Below are positions 1 through 7,377 of a stretch of DNA of 64,000 nucleotides, piece by piece; position 1 is the first letter of the stretch, and each line of letters begins with the position of its first letter. The translations under genes were made by a program, and so were the position numbers. The notes under the pieces were generated by a model, which searched no databases, was not told the origin of the DNA, and saw only the letters and a list, made by a program, of their open reading frames with translations. Origin of the DNA: Sphingobacterium allocomposti (GTDB lineage: Bacteria; Bacteroidota; Bacteroidia; Sphingobacteriales; Sphingobacteriaceae); contig NZ_VNHX01000019.1 in the NCBI RefSeq assembly GCF_008124885.1, positions 1 through 64,000 of the forward strand, read 5' to 3'.

Positions 1-114
1 CTCACTTCGTTCAGACAAGGAACGGTTCTTGACGGCTATTATGGCGGCCCGCTGACGCAGTCGAACCGATGCCGGTCCTTTCCTCCCGCACAAGGCTGCC
101 TTTCCATAGAGTTT

Positions 115-233
115 AGCCGTAAAGTTGTCGATTTGTAAAGTCGTGAAGTGAAAGGCTAATAGCGGATGGCAGATGGCTATTGGCAAATGGCTATAAGCCG
201 TAAAGTAGTGGATTTGTAAAGTCGTGAGGTGAA
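115..233. repeat. 38-bp imperfect direct repeat, two copies
   Basis: Positions 115-152 and 196-233 carry the same 38-base unit, beginning AGCCGTAAAG and ending GTGAA, with only three differences and an 81-bp period. The sequence between them (GATGGC, AGATGGCTAT, AAATGGCTAT) is itself repetitive. No gene is in the block. It looks like a locally expanded intergenic repeat; its function is unknown. Confidence 0.75.
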
Positions 234-338
234 GTTAGATGAGTGAGATTTCTCACTTCTCAATACTCACTTCTCAATACTCACTTCTCAAATCTCAAAT
301 CTCACATCTCCCATCTCCCATCTAATTTCTAACTTCCA
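221..338. repeat. Pyrimidine-rich hairpin-forming intergenic repeat
   Basis: A purine-rich arm (GAAGTTAGATGAGTGAGAT, 231-249) is followed by iterated CTCACTTCTCAATA units and then a pyrimidine-rich arm ending TCTAACTTCC near 338. The two arms are partly complementary, so the element can fold. A similar purine arm/pyrimidine arm arrangement is seen at 21880-21943 and, as a compact perfect hairpin, at 34860-34896, which suggests a dispersed family. Confidence 0.5.
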
Positions 339-468
339 TCACGGATATTTCCGGCAAAAAATATGCGGTAAACACTTTACTGTGATCTTTTTGTTGATTT
401 TTCTGTTTATTAATACTATTTTGGAGAATTCAGAACAGATATGTGTAACGTAAATTTGAGGTAGACTA

Positions 469-1656
469 GTGAGACGATTTTTTTTTAGCATCGCCGTCAT
501 AAGTGTAGTAGTAGCGGTGGGAGCCTGCTCTTCGCCCGAGGCAAAGCAAAGACAGTTAGAACAACGACAGGAAGAAAAGGACAGCATAGCGTTGCAATAC
601 GATCCTGCAGACGCAGATAAGGAAGTGGATGCTTTTATGCAGAAGCTTCATCAAAAATCGGCCTTTAATGGAAATGTGCTTATCGCAAAGAAAGGGAAGA
701 TCATCTATCAGAACTCTTTTGGTTGGGCAGACTACCTGTTGAAAGACAGTTTAAAAATCACTTCTAAATTTGAGTTGGCGTCGGTATCTAAGCCCTTAAC
801 GGCCCTCGGGATACTGAAGCTCGTTGAAAATGGTACGCTGAAACTAGATCAGACCGTAAACGACTTTTTTCCCGATTTTCCGTACCCCGGTATAACCCTG
901 CAGATGCTGTTGACCCATCGCAGTGGGCTGCCCAACTACATATATTTCGCGGAGGGCGTATGGAAGGATAAAAAGAAAGGTATGAGCAATATGGATGCCA
1001 TGGATCTGCTTATCCAGCACAAGCCCGCCCGCTATGGTGTGCCCAACGGGCGGTTTCATTACAACAACTCGAATTTCATGGTCTTAGCCTCGGTTATCGA
1101 AAAGGCTACAGGTAAAGATTTTGGCGTATACATGAAAGAAACCGTATTTGATCCCGCCGGCATGAAAAATACCGCGGTACTCTCGAAGGCGGTATACGAA
1201 AAGATACCTACAGACGTCGTAGGCCACGACAAGGTGTGGCGCCGCTCCGTCGTGCAGAACTATCTTGACGGCCCCGTTGGCGACAAAGGCATTTATAGCA
1301 CCGTTCAAGACTTGTTCTTGCTGGATATCGCCTTAAAAGAAGGGCGTATTGTCAGCAAAGCAATGCTCGATTCGGCATACGTTCCCCGAAATGATGCTAA
1401 GAAAAGCCTATTTAGCTACGGGTATGGATGGCGGACATTTTCCCCCAAAGAGGCACAGATTGTCTATCATACCGGGTGGTGGCATGGCTTCCGGAACCTG
1501 TATGTCCGCGACCTGACAGATGATATTACGATCGTCCTCTTATCCAATATGGCTAACGGAAGTTTGGTGAAATTGGACGACTTGTATAAAATCTTAAAAA
1601 TGCCTATTTTGAGGCAAAATGCTTACAATGCCAACGGTGATTTTGTCGTTAACTGA
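469..1656 (+). CDS. Serine beta-lactamase-family lipoprotein (class C/PBP-like hydrolase)
   Basis: A 395-residue secreted hydrolase of the beta-lactamase/D-alanyl-D-alanine carboxypeptidase superfamily. The N terminus is a lipoprotein signal with a lipobox ending VGAC (Cys20), so it should be membrane anchored. The catalytic SxxK motif is S105-V-S-K108, the YxN motif is Y198-N-N200, and the KTG-box equivalent is H334-T-G336 within YHTGWWHG. This HTG form is usual in esterase- and peptidase-like members rather than true beta-lactamases, so the substrate is open (peptidoglycan peptide, ester or drug). The start is GTG, with a GAGG ten bases upstream; the next in-frame Met lies beyond the signal peptide. 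It stands alone on this strand, 100 bp before the next gene. Confidence 0.88.
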   Translation: MRRFFFSIAVISVVVAVGACSSPEAKQRQLEQRQEEKDSIALQYDPADADKEVDAFMQKLHQKSAFNGNVLIAKKGKIIYQNSFGWADYLLKDSLKITSKFELASVSKPLTALGILKLVENGTLKLDQTVNDFFPDFPYPGITLQMLLTHRSGLPNYIYFAEGVWKDKKKGMSNMDAMDLLIQHKPARYGVPNGRFHYNNSNFMVLASVIEKATGKDFGVYMKETVFDPAGMKNTAVLSKAVYEKIPTDVVGHDKVWRRSVVQNYLDGPVGDKGIYSTVQDLFLLDIALKEGRIVSKAMLDSAYVPRNDAKKSLFSYGYGWRTFSPKEAQIVYHTGWWHGFRNLYVRDLTDDITIVLLSNMANGSLVKLDDLYKILKMPILRQNAYNANGDFVVN

Positions 1657-1758
1657 TGTGGACTGTTGTCAAGGAGAGAGACACTAAGTGTTGAAAGCTT
1701 ACGAGCTCATCTACACAATTGAAAATTTAAACACGCTTAGATAACTATAACTATTCTG

Positions 1759-2118
1759 ATGAAAAAGACGCTTATTTTAGGTGCAAGTACAAATCCTGCC
1801 CGGTATGCTTACCTGGTTGCCAATAAACTCGTGCGTAAAGGATACCCGATTGTTAACGTAGGAAGGAAAAAGGGATCGGTCGCCGGCGTGGAGATTGAGG
1901 AAATGGGCGAGATTCATCCCGATATAGACACCATCACCATGTACGTGGGGCCTCAGAATCAAGCTCCGTATTACGATTATATCCTGAAAACCAAACCGAA
2001 GCGGGTTATATTCAATCCTGGGGCGGAAAACGAAGAGCTAAAGGCGAAGCTCGAAGCAGCGGGTATAGAACCGGTAGAGGCCTGTACCTTAGTCATGCTG
2101 AATACAGGACAATATTAA
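1759..2118 (+). CDS. CoA-binding (YccU-like) protein
   Basis: A 119-residue Rossmann-fold protein of the CoA_binding_2 family. The N terminus MKKTLILGASTNPARYAY has the GAS/TNP nucleotide-binding loop typical of the family, and the later FNPGAENEEL segment matches its C-terminal signature. The length is normal and there is no signal peptide, so it is cytosolic. Members bind coenzyme A or a related nucleotide, but their cellular job is poorly known. It is followed after 30 bp by a rho-independent terminator, so the transcript ends here. Confidence 0.88.
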   Translation: MKKTLILGASTNPARYAYLVANKLVRKGYPIVNVGRKKGSVAGVEIEEMGEIHPDIDTITMYVGPQNQAPYYDYILKTKPKRVIFNPGAENEELKAKLEAAGIEPVEACTLVMLNTGQY

Positions 2119-2147
2119 AACATATCCAGATTTACGTCGGACGACGG

Positions 2148-2182
2148 ATCCCCGGTACTCACGTGCTGGGGATTCTTTTTTT
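2148..2182 (+). terminator. Rho-independent terminator after the CoA-binding gene
   Basis: The arms ATCCCC (2148-2153) and GGGGAT (2168-2173) form a 6-bp stem around a 14-nt loop, and a T-rich tract follows at 2173-2182. It lies 30 bp past the stop codon of the upstream gene. Confidence 0.7.
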
Positions 2183-2483
2183 AGGGCGTGTGGCAGTCTA
2201 TGTTACCGTCATCGTTTATACCATCCTTCCTGTGCGGAGAAGCGGCACTAAAGACCGTTCCCCCTACGTCGGCCATCAGCATAATCGGAGCCGGGAAAGA
2301 TAACATGGCCGGTAGGATTTTTATCCAACCACTGCTATTGGTCCTGCGGCTGCGTCTATCCGCAACCGGAAAAATGAACAATTTTTGCCATTTTTTGAAT
2401 ATTATGTGGTGCTTGTAAGCGGCTTTCTTGTTGTATCTTTACGTACCGGTTATTAACTATATGTTACTATATTAAATCAAAGT
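2183..2483. other. Gene-free spacer
   Basis: About 300 bases between the terminator and the large secreted protein gene. Short open frames on both strands show no start context, no recognisable sequence and overlap one another, so none is called. The last 70 bases are AT-rich and probably hold the promoter of the next gene. Confidence 0.5.
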
Positions 2484-4964
2484 ATGATAGAACCAAACAA
2501 TTTTAGGAAAGGAAAAGGCATATGCTTCTGGCTTTTCGCTTCGATGCTATGTATATTAACGGCTTATGCTCAGGACAACCAAGCTCGAAAAGCGCCGGCA
2601 TATCCCCTGATTACACATAATCCAAATTTTAGTATTTGGTCGACCAGTGATGTATTGACGGATAAAGCGACAGAACACTGGACCGGCGTTGCGCATGGCT
2701 TGACCGGCTATATCGAGGTGGATGGTACCTTATATCGTTTCATGGGTAAAGACGCTCCTCACTATAAAACGATAATACCGCATGCTGAAGAAGGTAAAAC
2801 GCAGGTGAGCTATACAGTGGACGGTCAAGATAAAGGATGGAGTGCGTTAGACTTTAAAGCGTCTGCCTGGAAGGAAGGACCGTTGCCCATTTCCGATAAT
2901 AAAGTCGTAGGAGGGACATTTTGGGATTCGGATAATATCTGGGTAAGACGGGAATTTTTGCTGGACCAAGTGAATATAGACGAACCACTGTATCTGAAAT
3001 TACACCACGACGATAATATTGAGGTCTACCTGAACGGTTCACCGATTTTTGAGAGAGAAGGCTGGAATCATCGCTTTGAATACTTCGACATTTCGTCCAA
3101 AGGCAAAGCACTTTTGCGCGCGGGTAAAAATGTGTTGGCTATACACCTAAAAAATACGGCCGGTGGCCGCTTTCTGGATTTTGATTTGGTAACCAAACTG
3201 CCGTCGGACAGGGAGGCGGTTGCGGTCGCAAAGCAAACAGGGGTGGAGGTCCATGCTACACAGACCATTTATACCTTTGCATGCGGCGGTGTCGCTCTGA
3301 ATGTTACTTTCACCTCGCCGCTATTGATGGAAAATCTTGATCTCTTATCGAGGCCTGTTTCTTACATCTCATACCAAGTGGTTTCGACGGATGGAAAGCA
3401 ACATGCGGTCAAGATTCACCAAGAAGTGTCTTCGGATATAGCGGTCTATATGGCCGACCAACAGGAGGTGCAGGGATGGGCTTACAATGATGGCGGACTT
3501 TCCATATTAAAAACGGGGACTGTTGAGCAGCCGATTTTGCAGAAGGCCGCCGACGATATGCGCATTGATTGGGGCTACTTATATGTGGCGGTTCCGTCGG
3601 GCAAAAATGTCAGACAGTCTGTGTCCGGACACGACAGACAGGAATCATCTGGGTCGGCCGCGTACCGTGGAAAATCGTTATCCCTGCATACTGAATTTTC
3701 GTTAGGACAGGTGGGCGCTAAATCGGTGCACCGCTTTTTAACGATAGGATACGATGAAGTTACGGCCATCCAGTATTTTAATGAGAATTTACGTCCTTGG
3801 TGGAACAAGAACGGCAATCGCTCTTTCGAGACACAGCTACATGCCGCGGCCAAGGAATACAAAAAGTTGATGCGACAGTGTGCCGATTTTGATAGCACGT
3901 TGAAGCGACAAGCAAAGGAGGCTGGCGGAGAGAAATATGTACATCTGGCTGTCTTGGCTTATCGGCAAAGCATCGCCGCCCATACCTTGGTCGAAAGTCC
4001 GAAAAAGGAGGTGCTTTGGCTTTCCAAAGAGAACAACAGCGGTGGGTTCATCAATACGGTAGATGTCACTTACCCCTCAGCACCTTTATATCTAATCTAC
4101 AACCCGATCCTATTACAGGGCATGTTGAATGGTATTTTTTACTTTAGTGAGAGTGGGAAATATCCGCATCCGTGGGCCGCGCACGATTTAGGCACGTATC
4201 CATTGGCAAACGGACAGACATACGGAGAACCGATGCCGGTGGAAGAGTCCGGAAATATGCTGATCCTGACAGCAGCTATAGCCCGCGCGGAAGGAAATGC
4301 AAAATACGCACAAAAGCATTGGAAGGTTTTAACCCAGTGGGCGGATTATCTGGTAGCGGAGGGGCTGGATCCGAAAACCCAGCTGTGCACCGACGACTTT
4401 GCAGGTCATCTTGCCCGCAATGCCAACCTATCGGTCAAGGCCATTATGGGAATAGCAAGCTATGCGCGCCTGGCAGAGATGTTAGGCTTGGATGATGTCG
4501 CCCTAAAATATCGGAAAATTGCAGAAAACATGGTGTCGAAATGGATGGTTCTGGCAGACGCCGGCGACCATTATGCATTAACTTTCGACGACCCGAACAC
4601 TTGGAGTCAGAAATATAATTTAGTTTGGGATAAAGTGCTGGATTTCGGCCTGTTCCCGAAGCATGTGGTTGATCGGGAGATTGCTTATTACCTTCCGCGG
4701 ATAAAGCGTTACGGTTTACCATTGGATAGCCGGAAGAACTATACAAAGAATGATTGGATCGTATGGACGGCAACACTCGCTGATGATCAGGAGACGTTTG
4801 ACAAATTCATTGATCCGCTATTCCGTCATGTGCTGGAGACGCCAAGCCGCGTTCCGCTAAATGACTTTTACGATGCAACAACCGGAATACGGGAGAATTT
4901 CAAGGCACGCAGTGTCGTGGGAGGCTTTTATATGAAGCTGTTGGCTGAGAAGTGGGGCGACTAA
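2484..4964 (+). CDS. Large secreted DUF4965/DUF1793 glutaminase-like protein
   Basis: An 826-residue exported protein. A signal peptide runs to about residue 30 (LTAYAQ). The next stretch, PLITHNPNFSIWSTSDVLTD (41-60), is the conserved N terminus of the DUF4964/DUF5127/DUF4965/DUF1793 family, often annotated glutaminase A. Residues about 118-236 (DDNIEVYLNGSPIF, GKNVLAIHLKNTAGGRFLDF) look like a galactose-binding jelly-roll of the type found in glycoside hydrolases, inserted after the N-terminal domain. The C-terminal half (WAAHDLGTYPLANGQ, NWSQKYNLVWDKVL-like segments) resembles the alpha/alpha-barrel part of the family. Biochemical activity is not established for most members; a glycosidase-like fold acting on extracellular polymers is likely. 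It stands alone on this strand. Confidence 0.85.
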   Translation: MIEPNNFRKGKGICFWLFASMLCILTAYAQDNQARKAPAYPLITHNPNFSIWSTSDVLTDKATEHWTGVAHGLTGYIEVDGTLYRFMGKDAPHYKTIIPHAEEGKTQVSYTVDGQDKGWSALDFKASAWKEGPLPISDNKVVGGTFWDSDNIWVRREFLLDQVNIDEPLYLKLHHDDNIEVYLNGSPIFEREGWNHRFEYFDISSKGKALLRAGKNVLAIHLKNTAGGRFLDFDLVTKLPSDREAVAVAKQTGVEVHATQTIYTFACGGVALNVTFTSPLLMENLDLLSRPVSYISYQVVSTDGKQHAVKIHQEVSSDIAVYMADQQEVQGWAYNDGGLSILKTGTVEQPILQKAADDMRIDWGYLYVAVPSGKNVRQSVSGHDRQESSGSAAYRGKSLSLHTEFSLGQVGAKSVHRFLTIGYDEVTAIQYFNENLRPWWNKNGNRSFETQLHAAAKEYKKLMRQCADFDSTLKRQAKEAGGEKYVHLAVLAYRQSIAAHTLVESPKKEVLWLSKENNSGGFINTVDVTYPSAPLYLIYNPILLQGMLNGIFYFSESGKYPHPWAAHDLGTYPLANGQTYGEPMPVEESGNMLILTAAIARAEGNAKYAQKHWKVLTQWADYLVAEGLDPKTQLCTDDFAGHLARNANLSVKAIMGIASYARLAEMLGLDDVALKYRKIAENMVSKWMVLADAGDHYALTFDDPNTWSQKYNLVWDKVLDFGLFPKHVVDREIAYYLPRIKRYGLPLDSRKNYTKNDWIVWTATLADDQETFDKFIDPLFRHVLETPSRVPLNDFYDATTGIRENFKARSVVGGFYMKLLAEKWGD

Positions 4965-5295
4965 CGACAGACAGCCTATTTAATGCTCCCGTTGTCGGCA
5001 CATCTTTGTGAGCCCTGCCTGTCAGAAGCGTGGCAATACCACACGAGGGGCAGGAGTATCCGGTAGATCGAGCGGACATCGGCACTTACCCACGATGGTA
5101 TGTGCCGATGCTTCTATAGCTAGTCATTCAAGTGGTCAGACTGTCCTTCAATAAATTCAGAAGGATTGTCCAAACGGACTGTAGAAGAAAGTAGCCTTTT
5201 CACACATGAGCTCCTTTTCGATGATTTGCAAGTAAAACATACCATCTTTTTATTACCTTTGATGATAAGGATAATGATAACCAGCAATTTAAATT
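4965..5295. other. Intergenic region with a strong hairpin
   Basis: About 330 bases without a gene. CATCGGCAC (5077-5085) pairs perfectly with GTGCCGATG (5102-5110), and the loop adds a TAC/GTA pair. No T-tract follows, so this is a structured RNA end or stabilising hairpin rather than a classic terminator. A shorter GTGG/CCAC hairpin lies just upstream. The 3' part becomes AT-rich towards the next gene. Confidence 0.5.
5225..5261 (+). promoter_or_regulatory. Candidate promoter of the duplicated secreted-protein genes
   Basis: TACCTTTG at 5254-5261 matches the Bacteroidota -7 consensus TAnnTTTG exactly. The only TTTG upstream (5225-5228) is 25 bp away, which is longer than the usual spacing, so the -33 element is doubtful. 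The start codon follows 34 bp downstream. Confidence 0.45.
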
Positions 5296-5856
5296 ATGAA
5301 AAGGATTTCCTTTAGCGTAGCCATGGTAATATCTACATCTGTTATTTTTCATGGGAAGGCTCAAACCCAAAAAGTCGATAATTGTGATTTTTTTGATGCT
5401 GTAGTAAACAATCATAATCAGATCTTTCAGTATTCAGGGATTCCTTCAGCCGTTGAAGTGATTTTAAAATACTGTAAAGCAGTTTATTTTGACTATTACG
5501 ATTTGCAAAATGAATGGAAAAACAAAGCTGATGGTTCTTTTCGTGACTTTGACAATAAAGAACTATATGGTATTACCTTTTCTCAAAAATTTAATTTACC
5601 CCGGGATGCAAATTTTCCGATAGATAGTCTTTTTCAAACTATAGAAAATGAATTAAAATCTGGCAAAAAGGTAGTTATCGCTCTGCAGGTGGAGACGGGC
5701 TGGTCTATTTTTGTCGTCTATAAAGAAAGTCTGGATGGAGAATTCGTTTCATACAGCAAATATGGCAGCCATACAACAATAGTTAGAAATACAAAAGAAA
5801 TGGTGAGAAAGTCTAACGGTACGGAAATCATGACTTACACCACCCCTCGTTTGTAG
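5296..5856 (+). CDS. Secreted C39-peptidase-like protein, copy 1, catalytic residues lost
   Basis: A 186-residue protein with a signal peptide ending near KAQ23. It is the same length as the next gene and aligns without gaps, with a near-identical centre (FDYYDLQNEWKNKADGSFRD). The segment QIFQYSGIPSAVEVILKY resembles the active-site helix of C39-like cysteine peptidases (Q, six residues, Cys, x-Pro-x-Ala), but the Cys position is Gly48 here. The putative His position, GWH in the sister copy, is Ser137. If the fold assignment is right, this copy is a pseudoenzyme. The gene is AT-rich compared with the surrounding genes, which may indicate acquisition. The fold assignment is inferred from a short motif only. 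Confidence 0.7.
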   Translation: MKRISFSVAMVISTSVIFHGKAQTQKVDNCDFFDAVVNNHNQIFQYSGIPSAVEVILKYCKAVYFDYYDLQNEWKNKADGSFRDFDNKELYGITFSQKFNLPRDANFPIDSLFQTIENELKSGKKVVIALQVETGWSIFVVYKESLDGEFVSYSKYGSHTTIVRNTKEMVRKSNGTEIMTYTTPRL

Positions 5857-6001
5857 CGAGAGGACGCCTCTCTTACGGCACATTGGAACCTGTTGCTTTT
5901 CTTTCTAACAAAAAGTGATAGATATAGAAGTAAAAAAAAGCGAAATAAAGACGTCCTTTGTAAAAGCTGGACTGAAATAATAATCAAAAATTACCTAGGT
6001 T

Positions 6002-6562
6002 ATGAAAAAGCTGCTCTTTAGTTTAGCCATGTTAATATCCACGCCTGTTATTTTTCATTTGAAGGCCCAATCACAAGAAGTTGATAGTTGTTATTTTTTT
6101 GATACCGTCGTGAATAACCACAATCAAATCTTTCAATTGTCCTGTATTCCATCAGCTGTCGAAATGGTTCTAAAGTACTATAAAGTCGTAAAATTTGATT
6201 ATTACGATTTGCAAAATGAATGGAAAAACAAAGCCGATGGTTCTTTCCGCGACTTTGACAATAAGGAACTATACGGCTTTACTTTTTCTCAGCGGTTTGT
6301 TATGCCTCGGGATGCAAACTTTCCGATAGATAGTCTTTTTCAAACTATAGAAAACGAATTGAAGTCTGGTAAAAAGGTAATTATCTCACTTCCATCGGAC
6401 ACGGGCTGGCATATGTTCGTCGTCTGCAGACAAGCTCCGGACGGGGAGTTTGTTTCATACAGTAAGCTCGGAAGTCATACATTGATAGTTAGAAATACAA
6501 AAGAAATTGTAAGAATGGCTAACGGGACGGAAATCATGACCTATACCTCTCGTCGTCTGTAG
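6002..6562 (+). CDS. Secreted C39-peptidase-like protein, copy 2, putative Cys/His retained
   Basis: A 186-residue exported protein, paralogous to the gene 145 bp upstream. QIFQLSCIPSAVEMVLKYYK (42-61) fits the C39-type active-site helix: Gln42, then Cys48-x-Pro-x-Ala. GWHMFVV (135-141) could supply the His (His137). No convincing third catalytic Asp/Asn was found, so activity is not assured. No promoter of its own was seen, so it may be co-transcribed with copy 1. Alternative reading: an unrecognised secreted family whose resemblance to C39 is superficial. Confidence 0.72.
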   Translation: MKKLLFSLAMLISTPVIFHLKAQSQEVDSCYFFDTVVNNHNQIFQLSCIPSAVEMVLKYYKVVKFDYYDLQNEWKNKADGSFRDFDNKELYGFTFSQRFVMPRDANFPIDSLFQTIENELKSGKKVIISLPSDTGWHMFVVCRQAPDGEFVSYSKLGSHTLIVRNTKEIVRMANGTEIMTYTSRRL

Positions 6563-6727
6563 CTAAGGGGATACGCTCTTCTTGATAATCTGATAGCCTT
6601 GCATAGACCCTGGTCGATCGCTGATATTATAATAGGGTTCGAAATAGGTTTTAATTTTTCAATTTTCTGTTTAGGAGGTGGTTTTTATTTCTTTGCCAAC
6701 TCCTGTTGGAATTTGTATTGAGATTTC

Positions 6728-6899
6728 TTCGGGAGTTGTTCGAGACCTGTTCGAGTCTTGTTCGACTGGGCTTCGACAGCTGTTCGACTGCTCTTCGGCT
6801 GCGAGTCGAAGGACAGTCGAAGCTCTCCCGAAGGACAGTCGAAGCGCTGCCGAAGCTGTCCCGAATAGGAGTCGACGCCGCCTCGGAGCGTACCCGAAC
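6728..6899. repeat. 11-bp-phased TTCG/CGAA inverted repeat array
   Basis: TTCG occurs at 6728, 6739, 6750, 6761, 6772, 6783 and 6794, exactly 11 bp apart. CGAA (twice CGAC/CGGA) then occurs at 6807, 6818, 6829, 6840, 6851, 6862, 6873, 6884 and 6895, again exactly 11 bp apart. The unit is TTCGRN plus five variable bases on the left arm and its reverse complement on the right arm. The arms could pair as a long imperfect hairpin, or the phased sites could bind a protein on one face of the helix. The period is not a multiple of three, which argues against coding. Confidence 0.9.
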
Positions 6900-6991
6900 A
6901 GCACAACCGAATCGGATAAATTTCTACTCCACAGACCTCATATGCCTTCAGTAGGTTTTAAGTACTCCTTGAAGTACTGATGAAGTACTAT

Positions 6992-7010
6992 TTACGCAAC
7001 CGTTGCGTAA
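6992..7010. repeat. Perfect 9-bp palindrome between the two arrays
   Basis: TTACGCAAC (6992-7000) and GTTGCGTAA (7002-7010) are perfect inverted repeats around one base. Three GTAC sites (6962, 6974, 6985) lie just upstream at 12- and 11-bp spacing. It could be a protein-binding operator. Confidence 0.6.
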
Positions 7011-7031
7011 GCGAAAAAAGGTGCAGTTAGT

Positions 7032-7102
7032 GTACGGGGAGTGTACGGGGAGTGTACGGAAAAGGTACTAAAAAGGTACTAGAGAGGTACTACAAAGGTA
7101 CG
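7032..7102. repeat. 11-bp tandem GTAC array, seven units
   Basis: GTAC occurs at 7032, 7043, 7054, 7065, 7076, 7087 and 7098, exactly 11 bp apart. Each unit is GTAC followed by seven mostly purine bases (GGGGAGT, GGAAAAG, TAAAAAG, TAGAGAG and so on). An inverted unit (GTACCTTCCCC, 7119-7129) follows downstream. The phase matches that of the TTCG array 130 bp upstream although the core sequence differs. Confidence 0.9.
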
Positions 7103-7139
7103 GGCATGGCCTACGCTCGTACCTTCCCCGTATTTTTTT
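7095..7139 (+). terminator. Hairpin with T-run closing the GTAC array
   Basis: AAGGTACG (7095-7102) pairs perfectly with CGTACCTT (7118-7125), and seven T residues follow at 7133-7139. The 7-nt gap between stem and T-run is unusual, but the array offers alternative pairings with the CCCCGTA segment. It may isolate the ribosomal operon from upstream transcription. Confidence 0.5.
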
Positions 7140-7269
7140 GCCGGAACAGTCGTAAAGATATAATGTAATCGCGTGTAATGGACTACACTTTAACGTGGAA
7201 GAAGTCGAGGGTTTTTCCGAGTTACGATCTTTTGGAGAACATAAATAAAAAAAAATAATTAACTAATTG

Positions 7270-7300
7270 TTTGACAGTTATAAAAATGTTTGTACTTTTG
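7270..7300 (+). promoter_or_regulatory. Promoter of the S10/spc ribosomal operon
   Basis: TTTG at 7270-7273, a 19-bp spacer, then TACTTTTG at 7293-7300 fits the Bacteroidota housekeeping promoter exactly. Transcription would start near 7306, giving a leader of about 70 nt before rplC. Confidence 0.8.
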
Positions 7301-7301
7301 C

Positions 7302-7356
7302 AGTCCCTTATTGGGAAAAGTATGTCTTGAGCGAAGCCCTACTGCTTCGATGGACT
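7302..7356 (+). promoter_or_regulatory. Structured leader of rplC
   Basis: CGAAGC (7332-7337) and GCTTCG (7344-7349) form a perfect hairpin, enclosed by AGTCC (7302-7306) pairing with GGACT (7352-7356). The fold lies between promoter and start codon, where ribosomal protein operons often carry autoregulatory sites. Regulation by a ribosomal protein is inferred, not shown. The 5' strand of the outer stem lies at or just before the predicted start site. Confidence 0.4.
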
Positions 7357-7377
7357 TTAATTAATTTAATTTATAAC

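Larger units (their letters stand above)
1..468. other. Gene-free upstream region
   Basis: No credible gene is seen here. The first 110 bases are plain unique sequence. The rest holds a 38-bp direct repeat and a pyrimidine-rich, hairpin-prone stretch, both listed separately. The last 130 bases are AT-rich and probably contain the promoter of the lipoprotein gene that starts at 469, but no clear TAnnTTTG element at good spacing could be picked out. Confidence 0.6.
6563..7269. other. Gene-free region carrying two 11-bp-phased repeat arrays
   Basis: About 700 bases with no credible gene. The region contains a TTCG/CGAA inverted array (6728-6899), a perfect 9-bp palindrome, and a GTAC array ending in a hairpin with a T-run (7032-7139). 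The open frames here are side effects of repeat composition: four overlapping frames on two strands are open across the same bases. The last 120 bases are AT-rich and lead into the ribosomal promoter. Confidence 0.7.

Noticed and set aside
339-587. Minus-strand open frame at the start of the window
   Set aside because: It overlaps the signal-peptide region of the beta-lactamase-like gene on the other strand and shows no homology by eye.
2181-2418. Opposed small open frames in the spacer before the DUF4965 gene
   Set aside because: They overlap each other and the terminator, with no protein-like features.
6671-6980. Four overlapping open frames of 73-100 residues on both strands
   Set aside because: They arise because the 11-bp TTCG/CGAA array lacks stop codons in several frames. 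All cover the same bases, none has a start context or a recognisable sequence.
6962-7010. Attachment site of an integrated element
   Set aside because: No integrase, no tRNA gene and no matching direct repeat were found nearby.
7032-7102. GTAC array considered as a CRISPR array
   Set aside because: The unit is only 11 bp with no spacers of 30 bp or more and no cas genes are present.
7267-7377. N-terminal extension of rplC
   Set aside because: The extension contains the operon promoter and leader, and L3 proteins begin at MSGIIGKK.
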